From Peribacillus frigoritolerans (GTDB lineage: Bacteria; Bacillota; Bacilli; Bacillales; DSM-1321), in assembly GCF_030676415.1 (NCBI RefSeq), contig NZ_JAUUTW010000003.1, positions 248,001 to 312,000 of the forward strand: a stretch of 64,000 nucleotides of DNA. Direction: 5' to 3'. Position numbers and translations under genes: made by a program. Shown here piece after piece: positions 10,601 through 18,202 of the stretch (within the stretch, counting starts at the first letter, position 1; every line of letters starts with the position of its first letter). Below the pieces are notes generated by a model, which worked only from the letters and a program-made list of their open reading frames with translations, was not told the DNA's origin and did not search any database.

Positions 10601-12387
10601 CAGTAAGGATAAATGGAATGGCGTCTTTGGGCTCAACCTTGAGAAATACAAAAAACAGATTAAGAAGTGTGCCAAACAAAGGGTTTGACTTTGGAATCCT
10701 AAAGTATATTTCCACTCGGAATCATAACTATCCAGATAGCCTTGTGAGTTACAACTATCTAGGTCAGTTTAATAACACTGGTGATATGGAACAAACCAAT
10801 AGCAGCAATATCGATTTAAACTATAAATTTCCATATAAACTCAATTTTGTCGCCAGCATCGTAAATAATAGACTCATGCTGAATATTATTGGCGATAGCA
10901 ACAATGAAAACTTCCAAATGATATGTAAAGAAGTTGAAGTACACTTAAACAAAATTTTAAGTGGAAGTGCAGATTTGAATGACTCTATTGTCGAAACGGA
11001 TTTTGAAGCTGAGAAAATAGTCGATGGAAGTACGATCACCCATTTCATTAATAAGTTTCATAACATTGAAGAGATTTACCCAGTGACATCACTTCAAGAA
11101 GGGATGTTATTCCATAGTGAAGTAACTCAAAGTCCTGAATATATTTCACAGCTATCCATTGATTTAATAGGTGATCTGGACTTGGTTAAATTAGAAGAAG
11201 CCTGGAATGAAACATGTAGAAAATACGACGTTCTAAGATCTGTTTTCAGGCGCAATCAATTGGGGGACCGTTATCAAATCATACTGAATGACATTTATTA
11301 TGTGTTTAATCATGTGGATCTAACGATGTTTAGTGAAGACGAGTCAGAATCCAAGATAGAAAATCTTTTAGAGCATAGCAAAAACAGACAAACGGATTTA
11401 GAGAATGGTCCGCTCATGAACATCACCTTGATCCAGCTCTCGGATCATCGCTATAAATTCATATGGACACATCATCATGCTTTAATAGATGGCTGGAGCC
11501 TGCAAATTGTCATGAATCATTTTTTGGATAATTATCGAAACCCATCGAATACAGCAAAAGACAGTGATGAACATAAGAATGCTTATAAACAAGTCATGAA
11601 TCATGTCAGGAATATTAATAAACAGGATGAAGCAGCTTTTTGGAATAAAGAATTGAGGGATTTCGAACAAGTAAAAGCACTAGTGAGTAATAAAACGGAT
11701 ATGGAAGCTTTTACATCGGATAAAGTTATGGAATATAGCTTACCTGAAGAGCTTACCGAAAGATTAATAGAATTATCCAAGCGGCATAGAAAGACAATTA
11801 ATACTGTAGTTCAAGGAGTTTGGGGCATCGTTCTATCCTACTTCAGTGAAAGCGACTCAGTATGCTATGGGGTGACAAGCTCAGGAAGGAACCTCAGCAT
11901 TCCGCATATTGAATCAGCTGTAGGCTTATTGATCAATACTCTACCATTCTCTTTGAAAATCGATTGGGATGATGATTTACAATCCTATCTCACTGCCATT
12001 CAAAACAAGCAATTACAAATGAGAGAGTATGAGTTCAGTTCACTTACGGATATAAAGCGATACGCTGAAATTCCATGGGATAAGGAATTGTTCCAACATA
12101 TATTTGTATTCGAAAATTATCCGGGCACAGAACTGGCAGAGGATTCGCGAATCATGATTAAAAATTCAGTTGGAAGTGAATCGACCAATTTTGATCTTAC
12201 GTTCTCCGCGGCTGTAGTGCAATCCAAGCTGCATTATAAAATCATTTATAAAGCCAGCAAATTCGATGAAAATGAAATTTTACGTTTTATGGATTCCATG
12301 CAAGAAATATTCTTAAAACTAACAGAAGATGAAACACTACTATCTATTGGTAAATTAATAAATCACTTGAAAGTTGGGGCACGATGA
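4663..12387 (+). CDS. Nonribosomal peptide synthetase, C-T-T-C-A-T-E-C
   Basis: Domains in order: a condensation domain of the type that accepts a D-residue (SLTPLQEGILYE start, HHHIILDG near 154); two carrier domains directly after it (LGGHSI near 501, MGGHSI near 582) with no adenylation domain; a second condensation domain (HHFVFDG near 772); adenylation (YTSGTTGRPKG near 1247, YRTGD, NGKVD); carrier (CGGDS near 1633); epimerization (HHLVVDGVSW near 1818, EGHGRE); and a third condensation domain (YPVTSLQEGMLFH near 2137, HHHALIDG near 2270) at the C-terminus. Condensation subtypes agree with the epimerization domains upstream. An in-frame TTG at 4702 has a better ribosome site (GGGAGG, 7-nt spacing) than the ATG at 4663 and may be the true start. 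The stop overlaps the next gene by 4 nt (ATGA). Confidence 0.95.
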   Translation: MDDTKIMESGGAKLEKSIQNIYSLTPLQEGILYELEMNNSTKNLYISQMRIRITGALEVNALFQAWSQVVERHEALRMKVISKKIENNVQVVFNTMDYQPEIIDMTGLSEHEQLNEIKRVTSESQEMDVNNSNLMKLQLVKIEENQFILIWTHHHIILDGWSTSIVIDELFVIYSRIVGKDSKGLIEKPKQYGDFIRYMNKTDAEDQNRFWKELAKDIEQPTITFPVMKHVNGNQQENDLFWELDKKQSKLLREFAAKNHVTINVLLQLIWSIVLKEMSNRNRIVFGIVSSGRSNNLFKSEEIVGLLINTIPMIAEINETDSVTDLLKRFQETLNNMLDYSQISLVDIKRHTKLKKEDPIFETLFVYENYPEAKDEGFSINWEVEGGKESHSFPLSLQAQDNKETINCKLYFNPRFLEHSLVNDIQSAFMQIAHQITKAQQIDEIYVDVDFSKLKHKVSKDDQATSNHSIRSTSVNQGLKEIWQEFFLNRKINEDSDFFQLGGHSITAMKLVSKINKRLEANMKLADLFENPTLKMLSHKVFPEMVTLPRNETQVVSSFVEKTFLEVLSISEIDKDADFFEMGGHSILAMKLLTKLNKEYNQILTLKNIFQNSTIDSLTAFIINEISNHDIGHIEVQQKNHVLSSNQEALWFNEKLNGKTTNYNIPQKYKITGTVDTSILEKALNHVVNRHEILRTTVREKSGKGYQEIREDLYIKIGEIDLSVLETEQQTTRMLQIEDDVQSEILEIEKGPLMTVKLVKLSEKESVLFVNLHHFVFDGWSVSVFLDEWLSFYDSEVNEKELILGSDFKQYKDFAFEQKSWLENNMKEESLFWETNLSGELPKLELPLDTIRTKENHNEGSSFIVELTSEELQSLKRMSLEKNSTLFMTLLTMYQSFLAKYTGQNDIIVGSPLANRMIEGTEKSIGYFVNTLPFRLKLGHEETFEEILQRNTNHIIDIYDHQQMTLEKIVEVINPERNLASTSLFQTVFILQNNAKAAFESEYIKITPEVIKSKVAKFDLSLAAEEYEDRLLFAFEYNSGIFNEQTIQILAENFLEWIRKITYQPERSIDNVSVVSKKQEKVLLEEWQGETIRFEGINDTIPQAFHKIVERFPDKIAIVDGSRTITYRELNDKSNRLSHYLLSKGISKEERIGIYVNRSIDMVTGMLAVIKAGAAYVPLDPHYPNERLSYMVEDSSISYCLSHKELGKNDLIDPSKIIYFEDIENESDLLMTENLHIADQRDLAYVIYTSGTTGRPKGVMLEHRGIINLVYNQNKMMCLDTSAKVLQFATFNFDSSVIEIFSTLLFGAELHISVDKENQFDLSKLVEQIKREGISHIILPPAVLKELPINELSTIKVLGSAGSECPVELVSKFKHISFFNGYGPTEYSVCTSFKMFPPNEDATDEFVVSIGKPLTNTVALVLDENRKLVPAGAVGELHVGGIGLARGYLNNESLTNERFILNPFNPAEKVYRTGDLVKHNKAGELVYIGRADDQVKIRGYRVELSEVNVSLRKLAEIKDSYVTAMEDGFENKRLIAYYTVNDEVSVDSIRRRLKETLPAFMIPAHFMQLDKFPLTPNGKVDRKSLPKWTEQLDERKKKVPDVQELSKTETELLTIWRDVLNDPAIGPEDNFFECGGDSIISIQICSAAKEKDLFITPKDLFEYQTVRELGNIVNELEQKQVVQEKISGYVPLTPIQSWFFNENHDNIHHWNQSVVLMKDNTLATEQYKKIIMKLLDQHDVLRTLFEKHGDSYIGNISNADKACGFYEYHISSFKDENSLKVIKELEENAQQSLNIHNGPMMKFLLFRGQREVRIFWVIHHLVVDGVSWRILLEHFERCYQQIKNEQEPSLPLKTTSYKQWSEKLNEYQNTDLPEEAVQYWEKEMNIPVSPLTESLGETCDFENMYKIQVNEAQTQNLIKNTLRKHKTTIDEVLLSVIAHAFSNRMGINEFWLDLEGHGREDIEDDIDLSRTVGWFTSIYPVRINGMASLGSTLRNTKNRLRSVPNKGFDFGILKYISTRNHNYPDSLVSYNYLGQFNNTGDMEQTNSSNIDLNYKFPYKLNFVASIVNNRLMLNIIGDSNNENFQMICKEVEVHLNKILSGSADLNDSIVETDFEAEKIVDGSTITHFINKFHNIEEIYPVTSLQEGMLFHSEVTQSPEYISQLSIDLIGDLDLVKLEEAWNETCRKYDVLRSVFRRNQLGDRYQIILNDIYYVFNHVDLTMFSEDESESKIENLLEHSKNRQTDLENGPLMNITLIQLSDHRYKFIWTHHHALIDGWSLQIVMNHFLDNYRNPSNTAKDSDEHKNAYKQVMNHVRNINKQDEAAFWNKELRDFEQVKALVSNKTDMEAFTSDKVMEYSLPEELTERLIELSKRHRKTINTVVQGVWGIVLSYFSESDSVCYGVTSSGRNLSIPHIESAVGLLINTLPFSLKIDWDDDLQSYLTAIQNKQLQMREYEFSSLTDIKRYAEIPWDKELFQHIFVFENYPGTELAEDSRIMIKNSVGSESTNFDLTFSAAVVQSKLHYKIIYKASKFDENEILRFMDSMQEIFLKLTEDETLLSIGKLINHLKVGAR

Positions 12388-15287
12388 TAAGTAAATCGAT
12401 GACGATGAATAAATTGATGTCAATAACTGAAGCTTTAAAAAAAACCGCGGAAGATAATCAATCAAAAGCGGCACTTTGCGAAAATGAACGTCAAATTACT
12501 TATAAAGAATTAGACATTCTTTCAGATAATCTTGCCAAAAGGATCATTAATTTGGGGATTCAAGAAGAAACAATGATCGGTATTCCAAGCAAAAGGTCCA
12601 TTGAACTGATTATAGGGATGCTTGCCATAATAAAGTCAGGCTGTTGCTATGTTCCAATCGACGAAAAGTACCCATTAAAAAGATTGGAATATATGCTTGC
12701 AGATACGGATATGAAGTTCTTCTTATCGTTTAATGGTCAAGAAGGGAAGCTAAGTGAATTGGATATTGAACCAATTCATTTTGAGATTGATGAACTAAGC
12801 AGGGAAGGGCACATTCCCGTTAACCGTTCTTCGGAGAATGGTCTCGCATATGTTATCTATACATCAGGTACGACCGGTGAGCCAAAAGGCGTAATGATAG
12901 AGCATAAGAGTGTAGTCAATTTAGTATTGAACTCTGAAATACTTGAAATAAACGAAAATAATAGAGTGGCTCAATTTTCCAACCCATGCTTTGACGCGGC
13001 AACTTTTGAGATATGGGGAGCTTTATTGAATGGCGCAACTTTATTCTTGATGTCGAATGAGTTCACTTCTTTTGATGATTGGAAAGAAGCGATATCCATT
13101 GGAAAGGTGGATGTAGCTTTTTTTACGACAGGTCTTTTCAATGCAATGGTTGATGAGGATCCATTAATTTTTGAAGGATTAAAGAAAATCGTTGTTGGCG
13201 GAGATAAAATCTCGGTTTCCCATGTGAGAAGATTGAAACAAACAATCGGTCATTTTTCCTTGATTAATGGGTATGGACCAACTGAATGCACAACTTTTTC
13301 CATTTGTCATGAGGTCGAAGACAAAGATGTAGATGTTATTCCCATTGGAAAACCATTGAGCAATGTAGAAATCAGGATTCTATCTGAAGGACTAGTCGAA
13401 GTAGAAAATGGGGAAATAGGCGAAATCTACATTGGCGGCCAAGGGGTCATGAGAGGCTATTTAAATCAGCCGCAATTAACGGAACAAGCTTTGATCATGG
13501 ATGGTTTGAATCAGGCGAAGTGGTATAAAACAGGTGATCATGGCATCCGGTTACATAATGGTGAGATCCTGTACAAAGGTCGAAAAGACAGTCAAGTGAA
13601 AATTCGCGGCTTTAGAATTGAACTGAATGAAATTCAAGACAAGCTTGATAAATACATGAAGGTTGAAAGTTCAGTAGTTGCTGTTAAAAACATCAATGAT
13701 GAAAATTATGTTATCGCTTATTACAAACATAAAGATGAAAAAGCGGAAAACGCTGAAAAGGATATTAAAGATTATCTGAACAATGAATTGCCGAATTATA
13801 TGATTCCCCACTTTTTTGTCAGAGTGGATGATTTCCCGCTTAATGCCAACGGTAAAGTGGATAAAGAGAAATTATTGAAAATGGATATCATGCAAAATGA
13901 AACTTCCTTAGCCAATCAAGAAAGTGGAAAGAAAAAAGAAGTATTGGAGATTTGGAGAAATGTATTAGGAAATCAAAGTCTAGGATTGGACGACAACTTC
14001 TTTGAAAATGGAGGCCATTCCATTTTAGCCACAAAACTGGTCTATGTAATGAAGGAAACTGTACTTCCTGAAGCCACTTTACAAATATTATTGGAAAATA
14101 ATACAGTGAATAAATTTGTTGAGTCACTTGAAGTAGATTCAGCTGGCAGCATGGAAGCAGTGATGGAGAAGGATTCAATGCTCGATCAAGAGTTGATGGA
14201 GAAAATAAGGGAAATATCCACTAAACCAGTTCAAATTGAAAAAAATATGATGATTACAGGTGGAACAGGGTTTTTAGGAGCACATCTATTAAACAAATTG
14301 TTACTGGAATTGGAAGATGTCAAAATCTATTGTTTGGTTAGATTTCCTTCAAGAAATAGATTGAAAGATACCTTAATGAAATATGGTCTTTGGCAGGATG
14401 ATTTCGTAAGTCGAATCGTTGTAATTGAAGGGGATCTTAGTAAACATCAATTCGGTCTGGATGATATGACATATGAGAAATTAAGCAATGATGTTTCTCA
14501 TGTGTATCATGTCGGTGCCGAAACGAATTTCTTCGAGCCGTATAGCAAATCAAAAGTTTCAAATGTGGATGGTGTAGTGGAGATCATTAAGTTTGCTTCA
14601 TCATACAATCGGAAAAACATTTATTATGCATCAACGCTTTCTGTCTTGACCGGCGAAAGGAAATGGGACGAGGAAGACGAATTGGTTTACTCCCCCGATT
14701 TAATGATCGGGTACAGCCAGTCCAAATGGGTTGCCGAGAAATTGCTTCTTCAAGCAAGGGAACATGGACTGTCAATCGATATTTTCCGATTAGGCAGGAT
14801 TTCATCTAATTCAAACGGGGTTTGGAACGAGAAGGATATGTTGTACAAGGTTTTTGAATCATTTATTGAACAAAGGATATTGCCATTTAAAGAGGAAATT
14901 CATTTTGAATTGATGCCAGTCGATTTTGTAAGTGAGTTCATTTACAAAATATCAAGATTGAATGGGAATCAGAAGCTCGGGATCTATCATATGTTCAATG
15001 ATCAGAGAGTTTCAAGTGAATTCGTGACCTCCTTCTTCGAAAAAAATGAAATACCTTACTCCAATATGGAATTGGAAGAATGGTTACAATCTTTAAAAGA
15101 AAAGACACAATCTAACGAGATTCATTCATTAAGTGCTTTGTCCCAGTTAATTGATGAATCAACAAAATTAAAAGAGTCGGAAATCCTGCAATCAAAAACC
15201 AAGAAGGAATTAGAATGGCTATCAATGAAAATGCCGGAAATTGATTCAATGTATGTTGAAAGCTTTATGAAGTACATGTTGAAATAA
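12384..15287 (+). CDS. NRPS termination protein, A-T-R (terminal thioester reductase)
   Basis: This 967-residue protein starts directly with an adenylation domain (YTSGTTGEPKG near 155-165, YGPTE, YKTGD, NANGKVD). A carrier domain (NGGHSI near 544) and a Lys2-type NAD(P)H-dependent reductase domain follow; the latter shows the Rossmann motif TGGTGFLG near 626 and a YxxxK pair near 777-781. The matching condensation domain is the last domain of the preceding protein, so one module is split over two chains translated from an ATGA overlap. Pocket residues read by eye (D-A-F-x-V-G-G-T-F plus Lys) resemble valine-type codes, a tentative call. The reductase should release the thioester-bound peptide as an aldehyde, or as an alcohol after two reductions, with no thioesterase domain in cis. 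Confidence 0.95.
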   Translation: MISKSMTMNKLMSITEALKKTAEDNQSKAALCENERQITYKELDILSDNLAKRIINLGIQEETMIGIPSKRSIELIIGMLAIIKSGCCYVPIDEKYPLKRLEYMLADTDMKFFLSFNGQEGKLSELDIEPIHFEIDELSREGHIPVNRSSENGLAYVIYTSGTTGEPKGVMIEHKSVVNLVLNSEILEINENNRVAQFSNPCFDAATFEIWGALLNGATLFLMSNEFTSFDDWKEAISIGKVDVAFFTTGLFNAMVDEDPLIFEGLKKIVVGGDKISVSHVRRLKQTIGHFSLINGYGPTECTTFSICHEVEDKDVDVIPIGKPLSNVEIRILSEGLVEVENGEIGEIYIGGQGVMRGYLNQPQLTEQALIMDGLNQAKWYKTGDHGIRLHNGEILYKGRKDSQVKIRGFRIELNEIQDKLDKYMKVESSVVAVKNINDENYVIAYYKHKDEKAENAEKDIKDYLNNELPNYMIPHFFVRVDDFPLNANGKVDKEKLLKMDIMQNETSLANQESGKKKEVLEIWRNVLGNQSLGLDDNFFENGGHSILATKLVYVMKETVLPEATLQILLENNTVNKFVESLEVDSAGSMEAVMEKDSMLDQELMEKIREISTKPVQIEKNMMITGGTGFLGAHLLNKLLLELEDVKIYCLVRFPSRNRLKDTLMKYGLWQDDFVSRIVVIEGDLSKHQFGLDDMTYEKLSNDVSHVYHVGAETNFFEPYSKSKVSNVDGVVEIIKFASSYNRKNIYYASTLSVLTGERKWDEEDELVYSPDLMIGYSQSKWVAEKLLLQAREHGLSIDIFRLGRISSNSNGVWNEKDMLYKVFESFIEQRILPFKEEIHFELMPVDFVSEFIYKISRLNGNQKLGIYHMFNDQRVSSEFVTSFFEKNEIPYSNMELEEWLQSLKEKTQSNEIHSLSALSQLIDESTKLKESEILQSKTKKELEWLSMKMPEIDSMYVESFMKYMLK

Positions 15288-15306
15288 TTGATCGTGGAGA
15301 AGGGGG

Positions 15307-16038
15307 ATGAAACGGCTGAAGAAAACACTTTTTTGTTTCCCTTATGCTGGGGGAAGTGCATCTTTTTATAGAGAATGGAAATTTGATGATGATGTGATAG
15401 AGGTAGTCCCGCTGGAATACCCTGGACATGGCAGTAAATATAGTGAACCATTGTGTGACCATATGGCGGAATTGACGGATATATTAATGAAAGAAATGGA
15501 AAAGAAACATCAAATGAAATCATTGGAAAACATCTCTTTGTTTGGACATAGCATGGGCGCGATCGTAGCCTATGAAATTGCGGCGAAATTAGAGGAGAGA
15601 TATGGTAATAAAGTAGAACATATATTCATTTCAAGTAAATCGTCTCCAGATTATAAAGTAGATCAAATCGATTGCTCTAATGCGAAACATTTAAAGCAAT
15701 CGCTTGAAAAAATCGGTGGAACGAACAAGGAACTCCTAGAAACGGAAGATTTCATGAATATATTCCTACCGATAATACAGTCGGACTTGAATGTATTAGC
15801 CAACTATCACCATGAAAAAAAACGCGGGAAAAAGGTGGGAAATAAAGCCGTTTTGCTATTGGGATCGAATGATACCGTGACGAAGGAAAGTATCGAAAGC
15901 TGGAATGAATATATTGAACATATTGAAGGATTGCATATATTAAAGGGTGATCATTTCTATATAAAGCAAAACCAGGATTTTGTTTTAAAAATCATTCAAG
16001 AGTATTTACTCAATAGTCGTTGTGATGTTCTGATTTAA
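15307..16038 (+). CDS. Type II thioesterase (NRPS-associated alpha/beta hydrolase)
   Basis: The 243-residue protein has the SrfAD/GrsT family pattern: N-terminal FCFPYAGGSA, nucleophile elbow GHSMG with Ser82, Asp189 in LLGSNDTV and His216 in KGDHFY, forming a complete catalytic triad. Such stand-alone thioesterases remove wrong or stalled acyl groups from carrier domains. With two carrier domains in an adenylation-less module, editing may matter more than usual (inference). The start is 19 nt after the reductase gene with GGAG at 15296-15299, so the gene belongs to the synthetase operon. It is the last gene, followed by a strong terminator. Confidence 0.93.
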   Translation: MKRLKKTLFCFPYAGGSASFYREWKFDDDVIEVVPLEYPGHGSKYSEPLCDHMAELTDILMKEMEKKHQMKSLENISLFGHSMGAIVAYEIAAKLEERYGNKVEHIFISSKSSPDYKVDQIDCSNAKHLKQSLEKIGGTNKELLETEDFMNIFLPIIQSDLNVLANYHHEKKRGKKVGNKAVLLLGSNDTVTKESIESWNEYIEHIEGLHILKGDHFYIKQNQDFVLKIIQEYLLNSRCDVLI

Positions 16039-16162
16039 GTTTGCGGGATGTCTACACAACCGAAATTTGCTCCGCCAATTAATTTCAGAAGTCAAAATAA
16101 TTTAATATAATGTGAGTTTCAATATCAGCTTGGATAAGCATGAAACCCGATCTTCACCTAAA

Positions 16163-16190
16163 AAAAGGACTGATTTATTCAGTCCTTTTA
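16163..16190 (+). terminator. Terminator of the NRPS operon
   Basis: AAAAGGACTGA at 16163-16173 pairs with TCAGTCCTTTT at 16179-16189. The 11-bp stem ends in T residues and the 5' side is A-rich, so it could also work in the other direction. Confidence 0.85.
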
Positions 16191-16206
16191 CACTGTAGAC
16201 AAATTA

Positions 16207-16333
16207 AAATAGTTCCAGTTGATTTCAGAAATCCACTCCCTTTCCGCCGACTGTCAGCCAAGCCTCGTCAAAGCAAGCGTCTGTGGGGGTCCCGGCTAGC
16301 CAGTTATTCGGCAGGAGTGTCGCAAATTTCTTC
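16207..16333. repeat. Degenerate Bacillaceae-type interspersed repeat
   Basis: The stretch starts near GTTGATTTCAGAAATCCA and ends CTTCAATCTA, with inner blocks CTTTCCGCCG, GCCTCGTC and CGGCAGGAGTGTCGC. From memory it resembles a roughly 130-bp dispersed non-coding repeat of Bacillus genomes that begins and ends with ATTGA/TCAAT-like sequences and contains CTCCTGC and GGAAAG blocks. The 66-codon open frame across it has no ribosome site and is not a gene. Identification rests on recall, not on a second copy in this window. Confidence 0.5.
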
Positions 16334-16496
16334 AATCTAATAGTTTTCATCCGAATGAAAAAGTGAAAATATGAAGGATATCCAAGTCTTGTTCAGGGTT
16401 CGGGGTGAGACCCAATCGAACATCCGTTTAATTATTGGAATGGAAATTGAGATGCCCTTCCGTAATTTAGAGTCCACACAAATCGGCGCAAATCGA

Positions 16497-17888
16497 TTAA
16501 ATGAGAAACATCGCGACTATCGTAGTCACTGCTAAACCAATGGTTACTGGCAGCAGATTCCGGCGCGCAAGTTCAAAGGGACTAACGTTACATATTGCTG
16601 CGGCTGGTATCAGTGCCCATGGAATCAGGGTACCTCCGCCAACCCATATAGCAGTTATTTGTCCGAGTGCAGTCAAGGTGGCGGTTCCGCTTCCGATTGC
16701 CGTGCCAAAAAGTTTGGCGACAGATCCCGCTAAAGAAATGCCTGAGAAGCCCGATCCATCCAAGCCAGTAATGGCACCGATGCCCGTTAATGTGACGGCG
16801 GCTATTTCTTTCGTTAAAGGAACGGAGGCTGCTAAGGCGGCACCGAGGTCATTGACGATGCCGAGGGATGTTTTTGGTAAGTAGTCACCGATGATCTGGT
16901 TGAATCCAGAATCACCTAAATAGAAGAATGCGGCAATCGGAATGACGGGTCCGAATACTTTAAAGCCAAATTGAAAACCCTGAATTAAATAGGCCGTTGA
17001 TTTTTCAAGTCCTTGTTGTTTATGTGCGACAAGGGATAAAATCAGCAAAATGAAAACGGCTGTACCGCCAACCAACGCGGTTGCATCTCCGCCTTGCAAC
17101 TTCAAAATCGACAATGCCACAACATCCAACAGAAAGGCAATCGGAATGAAAACGGCAAAAAACTTCTTTTGTGCCAGTGTAAGCAGATCTTCACTCATTG
17201 TTTGATCTTGGACGATTCCCTCATTATCTGCCGCCTTGATTCTTCCATGCTTCATATCCCGCTTTAAAAGGATAAAGGCGGAGATGGTGGTGACGACCCC
17301 CATTGTAATGACAAGGGGTATGCTCGCAGCGATGACATCACCGACTGGTATGGAAGCGGCATCACCCGTTAGTTTAGGGGCAGCCTGAATGATGAAATCC
17401 CCTGATAATGCTATTCCGTGACCAAAAAGGTTCATCGCCATCGCCACACCAAGGGCAGGTAAACCAGCCCGTAAGGCAACGGGGAGCAGAACAGCCCCAA
17501 GTAAGGCAACGGCAGGTGATGGCCAGAAAAACCAGGATATCATCATCATGACGATTCCAATTACCCAAAAGGCAAGTGTAGGATTCTTAATGAATTTCGC
17601 AAACGGTGCAATCATGACATCATTAATGCCAGACCTCGTTAAAACCGTGCTCATGGCAACGATGATGGAAATGATTAATATCGTGGACATTAATTCCGTG
17701 ATTGCGAAAATGAAGCTGTTGAATATTCCGCTTATGGAGGATGCCAAACTGCCTGTTGCCACTAAAGCCAAAAGGAAAATACCAATTATGCAGATGAGGG
17801 TAGTATCACGACGTTTTACCATAAACCCGATTATCAATGCAATAAATACTACATAAATCCAATGGAGTGCCGTTAATTCCATCTCCAT
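16497..17888 (-). CDS. YhfA-like multi-pass membrane transporter
   Basis: The 463-residue protein is almost entirely hydrophobic, with about 12 membrane segments and no soluble domain. Glycine- and proline-rich re-entrant-like stretches (AMNLFGHGIALSGDF, FGTAIGSGTATLTALGQ) are typical of the ion-transporter superfamily that includes GntP, DctM and the B. subtilis YhfA type. These proteins import organic acids or exchange ions, but the substrate cannot be read from sequence. The start is supported by GAGGGGG upstream of the ATG. It is monocistronic, convergent with the NRPS operon and divergent from the acyltransferase-like gene at 18203. Confidence 0.75.
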   Translation of the reverse strand: MEMELTALHWIYVVFIALIIGFMVKRRDTTLICIIGIFLLALVATGSLASSISGIFNSFIFAITELMSTILIISIIVAMSTVLTRSGINDVMIAPFAKFIKNPTLAFWVIGIVMMMISWFFWPSPAVALLGAVLLPVALRAGLPALGVAMAMNLFGHGIALSGDFIIQAAPKLTGDAASIPVGDVIAASIPLVITMGVVTTISAFILLKRDMKHGRIKAADNEGIVQDQTMSEDLLTLAQKKFFAVFIPIAFLLDVVALSILKLQGGDATALVGGTAVFILLILSLVAHKQQGLEKSTAYLIQGFQFGFKVFGPVIPIAAFFYLGDSGFNQIIGDYLPKTSLGIVNDLGAALAASVPLTKEIAAVTLTGIGAITGLDGSGFSGISLAGSVAKLFGTAIGSGTATLTALGQITAIWVGGGTLIPWALIPAAAICNVSPFELARRNLLPVTIGLAVTTIVAMFLI

Positions 17889-18202
17889 GATCCGTCCCCC
17901 TCATAAATGTGCCTAGTTACAGATTATGAGGGAGGGGCGGGGTGGTGAGTTGTTTCATAAATTTAAAGGCTTATCTTATTTTTGATGTCACGAAAATCAT
18001 TCGAGGAATTTACTAAAATAAAAGAGGACGGCATAAAACCGTTCCTCCTTAACTAACACCGTACTATCACGTAATTGAAGCAGCCCTATCTGGGTCTTCT
18101 TATCTGAACTAATGATATGGGAAGATTTAAGGCTTATCTTCTTTATTTTCAACAATTCTTCAAGTATTCTTAATAGCAACTACTGTAAATGAGGGATAAG
18201 CC
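17889..18202. other. Intergenic region with an imperfect hairpin
   Basis: This 314-bp divergent spacer should hold promoters for both flanking genes, but none stands out. GAGGACGG (18024-18031) pairs with CCGTTCCTC (18039-18047) with one bulge. Read on the minus strand it is followed by TTTTATTTT, as in a terminator, yet no minus-strand gene lies to its right. A remnant of a lost gene or repeat is possible. Confidence 0.4.

Noticed and set aside
16140-16340. 66-codon plus-strand open frame
   Set aside because: No ribosome site; it runs over the NRPS terminator hairpin and the degenerate interspersed repeat.
17997-18179. 60-codon minus-strand frame in the spacer before the C45 gene
   Set aside because: No ribosome site and no recognisable features; it overlaps a hairpin and the upstream region of a gene on the other strand.
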